DNA from: Daucus carota subsp. sativus
Lineage: Eukaryota > Streptophyta > Magnoliopsida > Apiales > Apiaceae
DNA length: 64,000 nt
Direction: 5' to 3'
NCBI RefSeq assembly: GCF_001625215.2
Contig: NC_030381.2
Location: 1,823,131-1,887,130 of the forward strand
The translations under genes and the position numbers were made by a program. Shown in pieces: positions 20,841 to 34,538 of the stretch (the first letter of the stretch is position 1; the number at the start of each line of letters is the position of its first letter). The notes beneath the pieces are model-generated. The model saw only the letters and a program-made list of their open reading frames with translations, was not told where the DNA came from and searched no databases.

Positions 20841-23254
20841 TGTAAGTCTAAATGTAAAGACAACCCTATCTGTTACATAGGGATGATAACTCAACAAATA
20901 GAACAGGACAAGTAAATAACACTACGCCTGCACCGGAATCGGAAGATACGAAGACAAAGGTTGAAGAAGCCATCTACAGTCTTGAAGGAATAAGTTCACT
21001 GGAAGAAGTTCATTAATATGTTCATGCCTCAGTGAAGAATAAAGATTGAAGTATTCAAGATTGTGGAAGCAATGAAGATGTTGTCCAAGTACTCGAAAGA
21101 TTTCAGTGCAACCCCTGAAGCAAGATATTTCTATATATCTTGGTTGGTTATTTATAATCAACAAACTGAAGCATAAACTAACCCGGAACCGACTGATCAA
21201 TGGTTGCTGACAAAGAAGGTACAATGTTTGACTTCAGTGTTAGTCGCTTGTGAACCAGACCAGTGCACTAAGCGTCAGCACGTACGGAGCTTTGCAAAGT
21301 ATTTATCGATCGAAGAAATTGATCAAGTTATCAAGTCATTTGTTCCAAAGCCAAGCCAAGCCAAATGCTCTCCTTTTACAAGCTATGCCAATGCTTACTG
21401 CTCAACTGTCAAGTTTCCACACAAAGCCATATCAGGAAGTGACCTATCTTTTATATGTGTGCACTTATATATTTGTATATGTACAAATATATTTATATAT
21501 ATGTATATATGTATATTTAATTAAATATAATATATATAATATATATGTATATATGTTTTTAAACATATGTATATGTATATTTATATGTATGTATATTTAA
21601 ATAAATATATATGTATATAATATATGTATTTATATTTTACATAAGCAATTATATAATTAAGTGTATATATATTATATTATGTGCATAAATATATGTATAT
21701 TTAGAGAGAGTTATATATATCTTTATATATATATTTATATTTATATTTACACATAGTTATATGTATATTATATATATTTAAATATATGAGAATATATTTA
21801 AATATATGTGTATATATATGTTACTATATGTTTATATAAATATTATATATATGTATATATTTATATATACTTTTCTTTATATAGATTTATGTTTATATTT
21901 ATATTTATAAATAACTATATATATATTTATATATATTTATATATATATATTTACATTTGTATTTACATATAATTATATATTATATATATTTAAATATATG
22001 AGAATATATTTAAATATATATACATATATTATTATATGTTCATATAAATAAAATATATATGTGTGTATATATTTATATATACTTTTATTTATTAATATAA
22101 TAACAACATAATATATTATATTATATATATTATGCATGCATGTGATGATGTCAGGTGTCAAGGGCAACCTAGGGTTTGCATGTGTCTCTCCTGAGCTAGG
22201 GTTTCACACACACTTGATTTATATTCTAAGGCATTGCAGGAGGAGTGATAACAGTAGTATACAGGAGTCTCCTTGGCGCAAGTTTAAATCAAAGAAGGTC
22301 TTAGGAGAGAGAACAGTGGATGGTTTACCCCATTGAGGCGCAAACTCAATATACATATATGTGTATATATGTATTCTGGCGCAACTTGAAGAGAGAGAAG
22401 AGTGGCAGTGCTTTACCAAGCGCAAGTTCAAGTCTCCCAAATATTTCTAAGTCATATGAATACTCTGGGTGTACTATGGCGCAACAATTGACCTAAGATT
22501 AACTCTCCATCTCAGCGCATCATTTGACCTCCCTGAAATTCCTCTAAGTCCCAAACACAGTGTCACACTGTATAGCGCAGCTTTTGACCCTCCCAGGCGC
22601 AAAGTTTGACTGACTTACACTTAGAAGAATTTCTTCTAAGTCACTATACTGAGATCTGTGAAGTTTGGCGCAACAATTGACCAGCACGACATTTGACCTT
22701 CTCTTCTACACTGATAAACTTGGCGCAACTTCAAAGGGACGAACTCATGCGCAAGTTTGATATACACATTTGTGTATATATATACATCTTGGCGCAAGTT
22801 TGGCTTGATGAAGTTAACTAGGGTTAGTTAGTGAAAAGCCTATAAATACCCATGGATTTTGTTCTCATTTGTAACACACTCTCCACCACCTTTATGGTGG
22901 AATGGCTTTGTGCCTTGCACACTACTACACACAAATAAACTCTAGCTTAGTTTTGTATTATATATATATTTAGAAGCTAGGGTTTGTGAGTGTAAGTAGT
23001 AGTAGCCATTGTAGCCAACCTTTGGGTTTGGATTTATAGCACCTTCGAGGTATTTATCAATATACAGATATACCTTGAAAAATATTGTGTGTTGGTTTAA
23101 TATTTTCATATCCTCAGAAACCGACCTAATAAATATCCGGAACACGAAACCCATTACAGGACTGCAATTTATTTATCCGCAAGATTCGAAAGAATTTTAA
23201 ATTGTAGTGAGTATCGTATTCAACCCCCCCTTCTACGATACTTTGGACCTAACA
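20841..23254 (+). repeat. 5' LTR of retrotransposon copy 1 (2,414 bp)
   Basis: This carries TG...CA ends, an AT-tract of about 690 bp (21440-22130), the GCGCAA/TTGAC motif array (22270-22800), a TATA box (22841) and AATAAA near 22936. The small frames inside it are repeated exactly in the 3' LTR and are not genes. Confidence 0.93.
22841..22848 (+). promoter_or_regulatory. LTR TATA box
   Basis: TATAAATA follows AAGCC just downstream of the GCGCAA array, and the same sequence stands at 34125-34132 in the other LTR. On the minus strand it recurs in copy 2 at 48983-48990 and 59727-59734. The conserved position marks the probable start of the R region about 30 bp downstream. Confidence 0.7.
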
Positions 23255-23256
23255 AT

Positions 23257-23268
23257 TGGCATCAGAGC
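23257..23268 (+). other. Primer-binding site (initiator tRNA-Met type)
   Basis: TGGCATCAGAGC lies two bases after the 5' LTR. It matches the usual Copia primer site TGGTATCAGAGC, complementary to the 3' end of initiator tRNA-Met, except for one T-to-C change. Confidence 0.85.
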
Positions 23269-26200
23269 AGGCTGATTGATATACAAATCAGGATCCTAAT
23301 CGTACGGAAAATCAAGAACCTTGCTTTCGATATTTGATTAGGGGAAATGTTCTTCCGGTTTGTGTTGCTGAATTTGTCTGTAGGCCTAAGCAAGGATTAT
23401 CTGTCGGATACTGAACTTTGGACCAGGACTTAAAAATTTATACTTTAAATTTTAAAAAGTTTATTTTATAAATTTGACTTAATTTATTTTAAACTTATTA
23501 ATTGAGTTTATTATGAATTAATTAAATTTATCTTATAAACTTAATTAAATTTACTTTATAAACTTTACTAAATTCAATTATAAAATTTGTTTAAATTTAT
23601 TTTAGACTTGTAAAGTTTACTCTTAGACTTTATCAAGTTTATCATAAATTTTTATAAATTTATTATTTAAATTTGTATAGTTTATGATTTAAATTTAAGT
23701 TAAAATCTAGAATATAAATTTAAGAGGATTTAACTGATTATGGATATAAGTTCAAGTTCAAGGGTTCAATTTATTTTGTTTTGAAAGCTATGATTTAATT
23801 GGAGACGAGACACTTGAATATTTTCAAAAATTAAATTTATACAATAAATTTTAATATATTTACTAAATGAATTTGAAATAAATTTATTCTAAACTTATTC
23901 AGTTTATTATGAATTTATTTGAATTTATTTTTTAAATATAATTAAATTTATTTTATAGATTTGATTAAGTTTATTTTATACTTTATTTTCTTTTATCTTT
24001 TAAAACTTATTTTTTAAAAATTTATTTTCTTTATAATTTAAACTTAATTTAAATAATCAAGTGTCCCGTAACCTTTTTAATTATTCTACTCCAAGATAAA
24101 TTAGATTGACATTTAGTTGAGACAGATCAGGCTGACAGATTACAAGACAAACACCGGGCTTTCAAATACCAGATTCTCAGAACCGGTAATGGAATTACAT
24201 TGATGACCCAATCCAATTTGTTACTCAAAGGATTATTAGAAGCAGTTTTCTATGTTCGACAAAGCTGATTGTGATTCGAAGAAGATTCTATTGAAGACTA
24301 ATTTGGTACTACTAAAAGTGGATTTTGAAGAAGGTACTTCAGGCCTTGATCTGAGTAATTACTCCTACTTGATTATCAGATCACCAGATCAGGATGGGAA
24401 TTTGCTACATCTACAATGAAGCATCTTTCCAGGGCTCGGAATGTCAACTTTGAATGGAACCACTGGTAGTAGGAAAAGAGAAGTTTTTACGGACGAATCT
24501 TCAAGGGATTTCAATCTAACTCAGTGATTCGGGGATATGCAATTACACAGTGAATTGTAGCAATGCTAAATCCATCTAGAATCAACTGAACCAAAGACGG
24601 AGAACTGTGGAGGTTTAAGGATATAATTATCGAGTTACTACCGCACCAAATCAGTTTCGTGCATTTATGTCAGAATCTTAGGATTGAACAGAAGAGTTTG
24701 TAACTGCTGAATTTGAGGAAGCTTAAGTCGACGAAAGTTAACACTTTTGAAGAATGTGAGGACATAACTTCAAGGATTAGCATAACACTGTATGAGAGGT
24801 TTAGTCATGTCAGATTCAGATGGAACCTATTGGTTTCAAGTGGAGACTCTTCGGGGTTCAGTTCGACAGGTTGTTTGAAAACTGAGTTGGTTAGTACACA
24901 CAATATTGATTGGTATCTTTAGCAAAGAAGGGTTGCTATATATATTGAATCCTCGACAAACAAAGATGATGGGGCTTGTCTGAAATTCAAGTGGATGTTT
25001 TGAAAGAAGCATCACAACAAGTTCTTATGCTATTTTAGGAAAGGTGTGAGCTGGATCAGTTGCTGATGAGAAGGATGATTATGGTTATCTGGCTATCCTA
25101 GCATTCTCTGAAGATGACTCAACTCGCACATCTCAGGTACGAATTCTTTCTAACTATGCAATACATATTTCTTTATATTCAAAGCATGTTATAAATCTCT
25201 GAGTAGAATTGTTTAACACACAAGCACAAGCATGATAGCATCACAGTAGAAAATGTTAAACTGGTATGCTAGATGACTGTTCTAGTTACTAGGCTTGATG
25301 ATAATCTTGTGCATGTGTCTTTAGCAGATTCTTAACATGTGTATGAATATTTAGGATTTGATTATTTGCAATGGTGAGATTAGAAGCTTTCCTTTGGAAC
25401 ACGACTCTTAGTTTTATGGGTTATGATCCTAGCATATATAACTTTGTTAAAACACTTAGTTTCAAATTCCCTAGTACAACTAGATTTGCTTATTTATCTA
25501 AATTGTTTGTTAAGGAATTTATTTGTTCTATGATGGAATGTCTACCTTGTGTTAGTAGAACTTTTAGAACTTCATGTTAGATCTAAAACTAACTTAGGTA
25601 ATAGAGATAGTATAATGCCGTATAACAACAGATTGGGATTAATCCTTATGCTCTTAGAAGATTATTGAATATCTGTAATTCTACATGCTACCTGTTACAC
25701 TTGTGTTAATTGGTTTAAGTAGAGAGTACTGAATCTTCTGAATTGCATAACTGCCTACCTTGCTCTTGTCTTATCTTTGATTATTTGCCATGTGTATTCA
25801 ACATCATGTCTGCTTAGATTTTAGAAAAGCATGTTTGAGAATCACATTAGGGCAATGTCTAAATAAGAATTAGCATGTTAAGGTTGATTCTGTTGTTACC
25901 ACTGTTAAAGAAAAATCTCTAATCCATCCGGACCCAGTTATGATTGGGGACCATAGAACACTTTCCATTTGTGATTGCAGGTTACATATGTTCCATATGA
26001 TTTTTGGTGCACTCTGTTTGCTGAGTAGCTGAAATCATATATTTACCAAAAGTACCCTGTCAGCAAATGTAATCGTGTGAGCAGTTCCGTCAATAATCTT
26101 TGAAAGATGACAACAAAGATTCTCTTGCGGGACATGCCTGTTTTCCTGGAATGTCATCATGGAAACATATCTTTCTTGAAAGAGTCAAAGCACACAAATT

Positions 26201-26466
26201 CCTAGTATCAGACTGTTCTCTAACAAAGGACATTATGTCAGTTCATGGAATAGTGTTTTATCTCAAATCAGGAAGGATTTGAATTTGCTCGTAGCTAATA
26301 TGTAACTTCAATTGAAGATGGAGTGAGCTGTTTCGATAGTAAAGCTTCATGAGATAAGTGTTAGCTATGGCATCTGAAGCTCTCGCACTTGTATGTCAAA
26401 ACAAGGAGCTCTTTCTATTCGTAAGAAGATAATTGGTGAGAGGACTACCTCATCTGGAATTCATTA

Positions 26467-26721
26467 TTGGATGAAGAATATGAGTTATGTCAAAATAGGG
26501 AAGTCGAAGGAGCATCGCACAGAAGCAAAGATATGATCAACATTACTGAGCCGCTTCAGATGATACGTATGGATTTCTACGGATCAGCTAATGTCATGTC
26601 TGCAAACAAAGCCAGATATCTTTTTGTGATGATCATTGACTACTCTAGATTCTTTCGTGTTGTTCGTATGTGTTCGAAGGACAAGACGTCACAAATGAGG
26701 GTTGATCAAGATGAACCCTGA
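26467..26721 (+). pseudogene. Copia integrase core remnant in copy 1
   Basis: The frame contains ITEPLQMIRMDFYGSANVM and YLFVMIIDYSRFFRVV, which correspond to the Copia integrase core around its first catalytic Asp and the DDYSR motif. The surrounding polyprotein is destroyed by stops and frameshifts. No reverse transcriptase or RNase H frame is recognisable elsewhere in the element. Confidence 0.7.
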
Positions 26722-29700
26722 TCATTGATAAATCCAAAAAGACACCATTCTTGTCAGTGGCCAATCAGAAGCAAACACTAACTCTTGGTATGTGTTTGGA
26801 GGAAAATGCCTCTTTGCAACTCTTGCATTTGAAGCTCAAAGAATATTTTCCTCGGCTACTCTATGAAGTCTACAATCTACAGGGTGATTGTGATTGATCA
26901 ATAGAAGGTGATTGTAAGTCTAGACGGGACATTGAACGACACTTTGCTCCAAGCTGTTAAAGGTGATAGTATTGGTTTAATAATGATTCAGATCCAAGCA
27001 GAATCTCTTTGCAAGGATAAGGATTATTAAGGAGATCCCAGCAACAGTTTAGGGGGAGCATTTGGTGGATTCACTAGTCAAACTCAACACTATATTGAAG
27101 AATGAACAGGACATATCAAGAACGTATCTGCTTAGACAAAAGGTTTGAGTCTATATCATTCCCGGATTCTAGTTCTTAAATGTTCCTAATGGTGAAGTGA
27201 AGACTAGGAGAGCTATTGTGAAAGGATGTTATTTCTTTTAGTTTCAATCTGAAGTGAAACTTGAGGAAGATTCAGAAGCTCTTAAAGGGATCCAGATTGA
27301 GTGATTGCACAGCAAGATGATCTCAATCAATTTGAAAAGCAGATTGTGCGGATTCTGATACCCTGACCTAAAGACAATTCGGTACCTAGTACTTGTCGGG
27401 TATTCAGATTCCAACTGGATAATTTTGGCTCTGTTACGAGGGACAAGCCAATTTGGTTGCTTAGAGTAACTTCAAAGAGAAGGTTATGAAGATGATGGAA
27501 ACAGAATCTTCAAGTTCAGGACTCTACATCTTAGGGGACTCAACGACCTTCATGATTGAACTAAAGCACCATTGACGAGACTCGGGTTCAGGATATTACA
27601 GTGAGCTAGAAGATGGAGCTTCATGCAACATTTCAAGGACTTTGCAGTTGCAGATCCAACGGAATTTGTATTCTCATTCTTCACCAGCTCTCTATGAGTT
27701 GTTATCCAACACCTGATGATCGTCACAGACATGGTATGACATCTGACTAGCATACTATTTTAATATCTGTTTGCTAGAATCATATTTGGTATCCAAATTA
27801 TTACCTTTCATGATACAAGGCACAGACAATACGACTATATGTGCTGTGATACCATGATTATATTATATGTGGACTAATGTTACTTGTGCAAGATAATTGC
27901 TAAGTGAATGCAGATTAGTGATATGATGAGTTTGTTGGAAAGTTGCAATTCTTTATGGTCTACTAGTTAGCCTAAAGAGTGATGGCAATAAAAGGAAGTC
28001 AGGAATCTTTTGAATATGCGCATTTTGGAAGATTATAGACCTGCCAAGACTTAAACCAACAACCACTGAACTTGATCAGTACAATAAAAGGTACATCAAC
28101 TGAAATGTCAAGTCTCAGAGGTATTCAACTTATCACTTTACTTAACTGCAAGTAGATCACATACTATATTTTCTATAAGGTATTACTTCTTTCATGAGCA
28201 TGTCTATCGTATTTCTTAAATGAATTCATGAGTATTAAATTGTCTATACATAGGACTTGTGAATTTATTTAAAATCCAGTACCTCGTGCTTTTTGCTATT
28301 TTATATGATTGCCATGTTTATTGATTTGCATGCTTAGATGGTGATTATATGTTTTAGCATGAGTATTTGCTATTTCAAATTATTTAAATTGTGTTGCATG
28401 ACAATTAAGTGACTTATTTGTTCATGATTTAAATGATTAGAGATGACATGAAGCATGACTTAATTATGTTATCTTTCTTGATCTATACCTCTTTAACAAT
28501 TGGTATCTAGTAGAGAAATTTATCATAATCTAGTTGCGATATATCTGTATTTGTGAACACACTTAGGATTATCTTCTAGGTTGAACTCACTTATATTTGT
28601 ATATGATCTGTAGCATGACTTATTTGTTTCTAGACTTATGACTTGTATCAGTAATTGGTATGTGGTTAGAATCTAGTTAGAATTAGTCATGATATACTAG
28701 TATTTTTGGAGTTACTTAGATTCTCTCTAGGCTGAATCCATTTATATTAGTGTATATACTCGAAGCATAACTATTTGTGTTGGATATTTAATGATTTATT
28801 ATTTGGTATTTTATTTCATGTCTAACTGCATATAGTTGTGATACTTTTAGTGTTAGTGATTTTTTTTGCATGCTTATATGTAGATCACTAATATTAATTG
28901 TTAATATTTTTCTGCGAGGAGTTGTGTGAATTCACTTGTGTTTAATGATTACATGTATAGGACTTGTGAACTTTTCTTCAACTTTCCCTCGGGCTTGCGA
29001 ATATCTTTGTATGATTGTCATGATTTTAGTTGTTATATGCCCATCTGATAATCATATGATATTGCGTAGATAATTATTATTTTATCTTAGTTAAATTGTG
29101 ATCCATGACAATTATATGCTTATTTGTTTCATGATTGACTTTGATAGAATAATTAGAAGCATGATTAATTCATTTTTGAAATGTTTAATTGGTATCTATT
29201 TTTGATGCTTTGTTAATGTTTTATTTGTGAATTGATTGTGATGTGTTGGCACTGGTGAAATATTGTTGCATATTTCTTAAAACCACTGGTGCTAATATAT
29301 TTTAGGTGTTTAATATTCTGAGTACAAGGGAGACAACAAAATCTTTATTCTGTCTCGTATTTATGTTCTAAAGTGGTGAGTTTCTGTCAAGAAATTTCCT
29401 TATCAATTGATTTCAACAATTGGTATCCACTACTCTATTTCATAAATATTTCTTAGAATATTTTACATCAATACATGAAGCGTCATAGGACGAGACATTG
29501 ATTATCTTGTATTTGTGTACTTGGTGATCTTTGTCACTTGCAGCGTCTGTTTTGACGATGTGCTAGTATGATGCCTTTTCACTAATTATTGTGATGAGTG
29601 CTTTATACACTGTAGCGAATAAATTTTCTTGTTTCCTTTTTAAATTGTAGTGAGAAACAAGAGTCTGTGTCTTTTTCAAAGACAAGTTCATTTAAAACTT

Positions 29701-30369
29701 TTATGCATAGATTCAGACTCTCGTACTCAAACCAGTTTTTAATGGAAAACTTTGATTCTTTCATCAGTTGTGATTGTCATTCTTTATGTAAATCATTTTA
29801 CAGTCACAGCTGATTCATTTTTCTCAAAAGATTAAATGCAATTGCTTTCATTCAAAATCATAGATTTTCAAAAATGCATTTATATCTCTTTCTGTTCTTC
29901 GGAACTTAATCAGCCTTTCGGCTTTCCTAAATAGTCATAAGGTTGAAAACCAACAATCTTTATCCCAGACTATAAAACCAAATTCAGAACACATCCCAAC
30001 TTTCCCCCTGGAGTAATAAGGAATTTTTTAGACTAGAGGTCAATGAGGGAGAAACTGTACTTGTTGCAGCAAATAAGGATGTGAGGGATAGTGTACCCAC
30101 AGCTCTACCTCTCAAGATGAAAAGGTGTTTTCAAAATTGAGGTAACTGTTGCTCATCTGTATTCTCCCAAAAGAATATAGAGCTGAAAAGGCAATAAAAC
30201 AGTCTCTGGAATCATTCTCTCAACAGGATGAGTCCATTGAAATTCGCTCGTCAGCCAGAGCATCTTGTATTGAGTCAAGCACATCATCAGTAATCACTCT
30301 GATGAAGAGCCTAAACAAAAATCTTATGGACACAATACAAGAGAGTGCACAGTAAAGTTAAAGGTTTTG

Positions 30370-31280
30370 TTCCAGAAGCAACTTCTTCATTTACCATTTT
30401 ACGGTAGATAAGATGGTTGATGCCTTTACAGGTGTAAGGAGGAAACGAGGATCTCAATTGCCAAATCTTCAGGATTCTCGTCTCCCTCCCCAGATAAGAA
30501 CAGATCTGGATCCAATCGGAATGGATTTCCTATTTATAGGAGATCGGCAACTCTCTGACTATGAGTCAATTTATTGATGAGTCAGTTGAGGATCGGGGAT
30601 TTACGAAACCCCATTGCACCGCCAGTGACCTCTCTTGAAGGGGCTATGGTGATTTTCTCATGCAGGTACAGAAGACCATACTTTGAGTGCTGAGAGAAAC
30701 ACTGTGAGCCAAACACTGAGAGTTAAACACTTGGTGAGATTCTGAGAAGGTTCAGTTAGATATCTGAATGAGAAATATGGCATGAGTGAGTGCAAACACA
30801 TAGGATTTTGAGAAGAGTGAAAATTGGTATTGAAAGCTCACAAGTTGTTGAAAGAATTGACGGAAGCAACTACGGTTCATTCCATTTCACGGTGTGAATT
30901 TATGGTTGATGATTCTCTTGAATCAAGTGTCTTCACAGACATTGAGGAGGACTTAGGCCTTTGCCATAATTAAGCCTTTGTCTAACCTCCCAGAGCAAAC
31001 AACTCTGGATCCTTAATTGGATAAGCCACTTAGTGGTTGGCAACTTGTGGACCATGATTCGGATTTATCTGATGAGTCTGCAGGGACTGGGAATTACGAA
31101 CTCCCATTGCACCACCGGTGACCCCCTTTAAGGGTGGCTAAGTTGATTTTCTTGCAGGTATTCAGCATTTTGGAAGCTCAGTATTTGTGTGGTGGGATAC
31201 ACTTACAGAACTCGTGAGTGACACCCTTACCTAAAAACCGAGAGAAAATTGAGTGTTGAGTGATACACCTGCAGAACATT
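30370..31280 (+). repeat. Diverged tandem duplication inside the retrotransposon
   Basis: Two blocks of about 450-480 bp share the same order of motifs: a CATTTTACGG/CATTTCACGG start, TGGTTGATG, CTCTGGATC-like text, GATGAGTC, TTACGAA-CCCATTGCACC-CC-GTGACC and TTCT(CAT)GCAGGTA. The first covers about 30370-30840 and the second about 30850-31280. The same pair is present in the minus-strand copy, so the duplication predates both insertions. Confidence 0.6.
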
Positions 31281-31555
31281 TTAGTGAGACACCCACTAAT
31301 TACCAAATTTATACCTAAAGTCAAAGTGGATGTTGTTACTGGAATGTTAGTTTTTACTCATTACTTTTCCGTTTGGAACCTATTCTTTCAGCATAGGGAC
31401 CAACCCAATCAAAGTAAACCCTTCTTCTGAACTCTTTCTTCGACCCCAGCTTTAGCGTTGTTTAGTTCTCTATGGGGAGATTATCTTTTGGTACAGGAAG
31501 TATTGTACACGTTCCTTGACCATATTTGATACCACATATCCTCGGAGGATTCCAC

Positions 31556-31760
31556 AACTAAGGGGGAGAATATATTTAGGGGGAGAATTTATGAAAGGGG
31601 GAAGAAAAAGTAAGTTAGCTTTCTTTAGCTGTCTACAACTAAGGGGGATTAAACTACTCTTTAGCTGTGTACTACTGAGGGGGAGATTCTTCTTTCAACT
31701 AAGGAGGGGGATTGATCTTTCATCTAAGGAAGATAGCTACTTATAACTAAGGGGAACCTG
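31556..31760 (+). repeat. Array of polypurine-tract-like blocks
   Basis: At least five AAGGGGGAGA-like blocks (for example AACTAAGGGGGAGAATAT, TTTAGGGGGAGAATTT, CTGAGGGGGAGATTC) are spaced over 200 bp, about 400-550 bp before the 3' LTR. They resemble the genuine polypurine tract at about 32108-32122. The same array is present in copy 2 (about 50735-50935, minus). Confidence 0.7.
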
Positions 31761-32107
31761 ATCAAGGTAACGGGAGGAGAAGTATAAGGTGATACAATTA
31801 TTCTTCAGTAAGTGGTAGACAGGAACTTATTCATTACCACTGAAGAATTCAATGAAGCTGCTGATTGTTCTTTGCATAATGGAATGTTTTGAATTCTCTT
31901 CAAGACAGACTATGAGGATTATCTGGCAGGTAAGCAAGAACCATGGAAATACAGGTGATATGCACATCTGTTGTTTCTATTCATGAAATCTGGAAATGTA
32001 TTATATGATCCAGAAACTTTGTAGCATTATTTACTAGTCCAGGACTTTACTTTTTCTAGTGTTAGTTGAGTTATCCTCCAGAGGATTTGCTTGTTATGAT
32101 TAACAAA

Positions 32108-32122
32108 CAAATAGGGGGAGAT
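32108..32122 (+). other. Polypurine tract
   Basis: AAATAGGGGGAGAT directly precedes the TGTAAGTC start of the 3' LTR, as expected for the plus-strand primer of reverse transcription. Confidence 0.85.
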
Positions 32123-34538
32123 TGTAAGTCTAAATGTAAAGACAACCCTATCTGTTACATAGGGATGATAACTCAACAAATAGAACAGGACAAGTAAATA
32201 ACACTACGCCTGCACCGGAATCGGAAGATACGAAGACAAAGGTTGAAGAAGCCATCTACAGTCTTGAAGGAATAAGTTCACTGGAAGAAGTTCATTAATA
32301 TGTTCATGCCTCAGTGAAGAATAAAGATTGAAGTATTCAAGATTGTGGAAGCAATGAAGATGTTGTCCAAGTACTCGAAAGATTTCAGTGCAACCCCTGA
32401 AGCAAGATATTTCTATATATCTTGGTTGGTTATTTATAATCAACAAACTGAAGCATAAACTAACCCGGAACCGACTGATCAATGGTTGCTGACAAAGAAG
32501 GTACAATGTTTGACTTCAGTGTTAGTCGCTTGTGAACCAGACCAGTGCACTAAGCGTCAGCACGTACGGAGCTTTGCAAAGTATTTATCGATCGAAGAAA
32601 TTGATCAAGTTATCAAGTCATTTGTTCCAAAGCCAAGCCAAGCCAAATGCTCTCCTTTTACAAGCTATGCCAATGCTTACTGCTCAACTGTCAAGTTTCC
32701 ACACAAAGCCATATCAGGAAGTGACCTATCTTTTATATGTGTGCACTTATATATTTGTATATGTACAAATATATTTATATATATGTATATATGTATATTT
32801 AATTAAATATAATATATATAATATATATGTATATATGTTTTTAAACATATGTATATGTATATTTATATGTATGTATATTTAAATAAATATATATGTATAT
32901 AATATATGTATTTATATTTTACATAAGCAATTATATAATTAAGTGTATATATATATTATATTATGTGCATAAATATATGTATATTTAGAGAGAGTTATAT
33001 ATATCTTTATATATATATTTATATTTATATTTACACATAGTTATATGTATATTATATATATTTAAATATATGAGAATATATTTAAATATATGTGTATATA
33101 TATGTTACTATATGTTTATATAAATATTATATATATGTATATATTTATATATACTTTTCTTTATATAGATTTATGTTTATATTTATATTTATAAATAACT
33201 ATATATATATTTATATATATTTATATATATATATTTACATTTGTATTTACATATAATTATATATTATATATATTTAAATATATGAGAATATATTTAAATA
33301 TATATACATATATTATTATATGTTCATATAAATAAAATATATATGTGTGTATATATTTATATATACTTTTATTTATTAATATAATAACAACATAATATAT
33401 TATATTATATATATTATGCATGCATGTGATGATGTCAGGTGTCAAGGGCAACCTAGGGTTTGCATGTGTCTCTCCTGAGCTAGGGTTTCACACACACTTG
33501 ATTTATATTCTAAGGCATTGCAGGAGGAGTGATAACAGTAGTATACAGGAGTCTCCTTGGCGCAAGTTTAAATCAAAGAAGGTCTTAGGAGAGAGAACAG
33601 TGGATGGTTTACCCCATTGAGGCGCAAACTCAATATACATATATGTGTATATATGTATTCTGGCGCAACTTGAAGAGAGAGAAGAGTGGCAGTGCTTTAC
33701 CAAGCGCAAGTTCAAGTCTCCCAAATATTTCTAAGTCATATGAATACTCTGGGTGTACTATGGCGCAACAATTGACCTAAGATTAACTCTCCATCTCAGC
33801 GCATCATTTGACCTCCCTGAAATTCCTCTAAGTCCCAAACACAGTGTCACACTGTATAGCGCAGCTTTTGACCCTCCCAGGCGCAAAGTTTGACTGACTT
33901 ACACTTAGAAGAATTTCTTCTAAGTCACTATACTGAGATCTGTGAAGTTTGGCGCAACAATTGACCAGCACGACATTTGACCTTCTCTTCTACACTGATA
34001 AACTTGGCGCAACTTCAAAGGGACGAACTCATGCGCAAGTTTGATATACACATTTGTGTATATATATACATCTTGGCGCAAGTTTGGCTTGATGAAGTTA
34101 ACTAGGGTTAGTTAGTGAAAAGCCTATAAATACCCATGGATTTTGTTCTCATTTGTAACACACTCTCCACCACCTTTATGGTGGAATAGCTTTGTGCCTT
34201 GCACACTACTACACACAAATAAACTCTAGCTTAGTTTTGTATTATATATATATTTAGAAGCTAGGGTTTGTGAGTGTAAGTAGTAGTAGCCATTGTAGCC
34301 AACCTTTGGGTTTGGATTTATAGCACCTTCGAGGTATTTATCAATATACAGATATACCTTGAAAAATATTGTGTGTTGGTTTAATATTTTCATATCCTCA
34401 GAAACCGACCTAATAAATATCCGGAACACGAAACCCATTACAGGACTGCAATTTATTTATCCGCAAGATTCGAAAGAATTTTAAATTGTAGTGAGTATCG
34501 TATTCAACCCCCCCTTCTACGATACTTTGGACCTAACA
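32123..34538 (+). repeat. 3' LTR of retrotransposon copy 1 (2,416 bp)
   Basis: Almost identical to the 5' LTR. I see one extra TA unit near 32945 and one G-to-A change (GGAATGGC to GGAATAGC, about 34187). Confidence 0.93.

Larger units (their letters stand above)
20841..34538 (+). mobile_element. Copia-type LTR retrotransposon, non-autonomous, copy 1
   Basis: The element starts TGTAAGTC and ends ACCTAACA and is flanked by a 5-bp duplication, AAAAC (20836-20840 and 34539-34543). LTRs are 20841-23254 and 32123-34538. A primer-binding site (TGGCATCAGAGC) follows the 5' LTR and a polypurine tract (AATAGGGGGAGAT) precedes the 3' LTR. The 8.9-kb interior has no long frame, only a Copia integrase remnant at 26467-26721. 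The LTRs differ, as far as I can see, by one 2-bp TA slip and one substitution, so insertion was recent. It belongs to the same family as the element at 48584-61103. Confidence 0.93.

Noticed and set aside
21204-22440. Several plus- and minus-strand frames of 64-116 codons, with exact copies near 32486-33724
   Set aside because: They are LTR sequence of the retrotransposon repeated in both LTRs; composition is driven by AT tracts and no protein similarity is visible.
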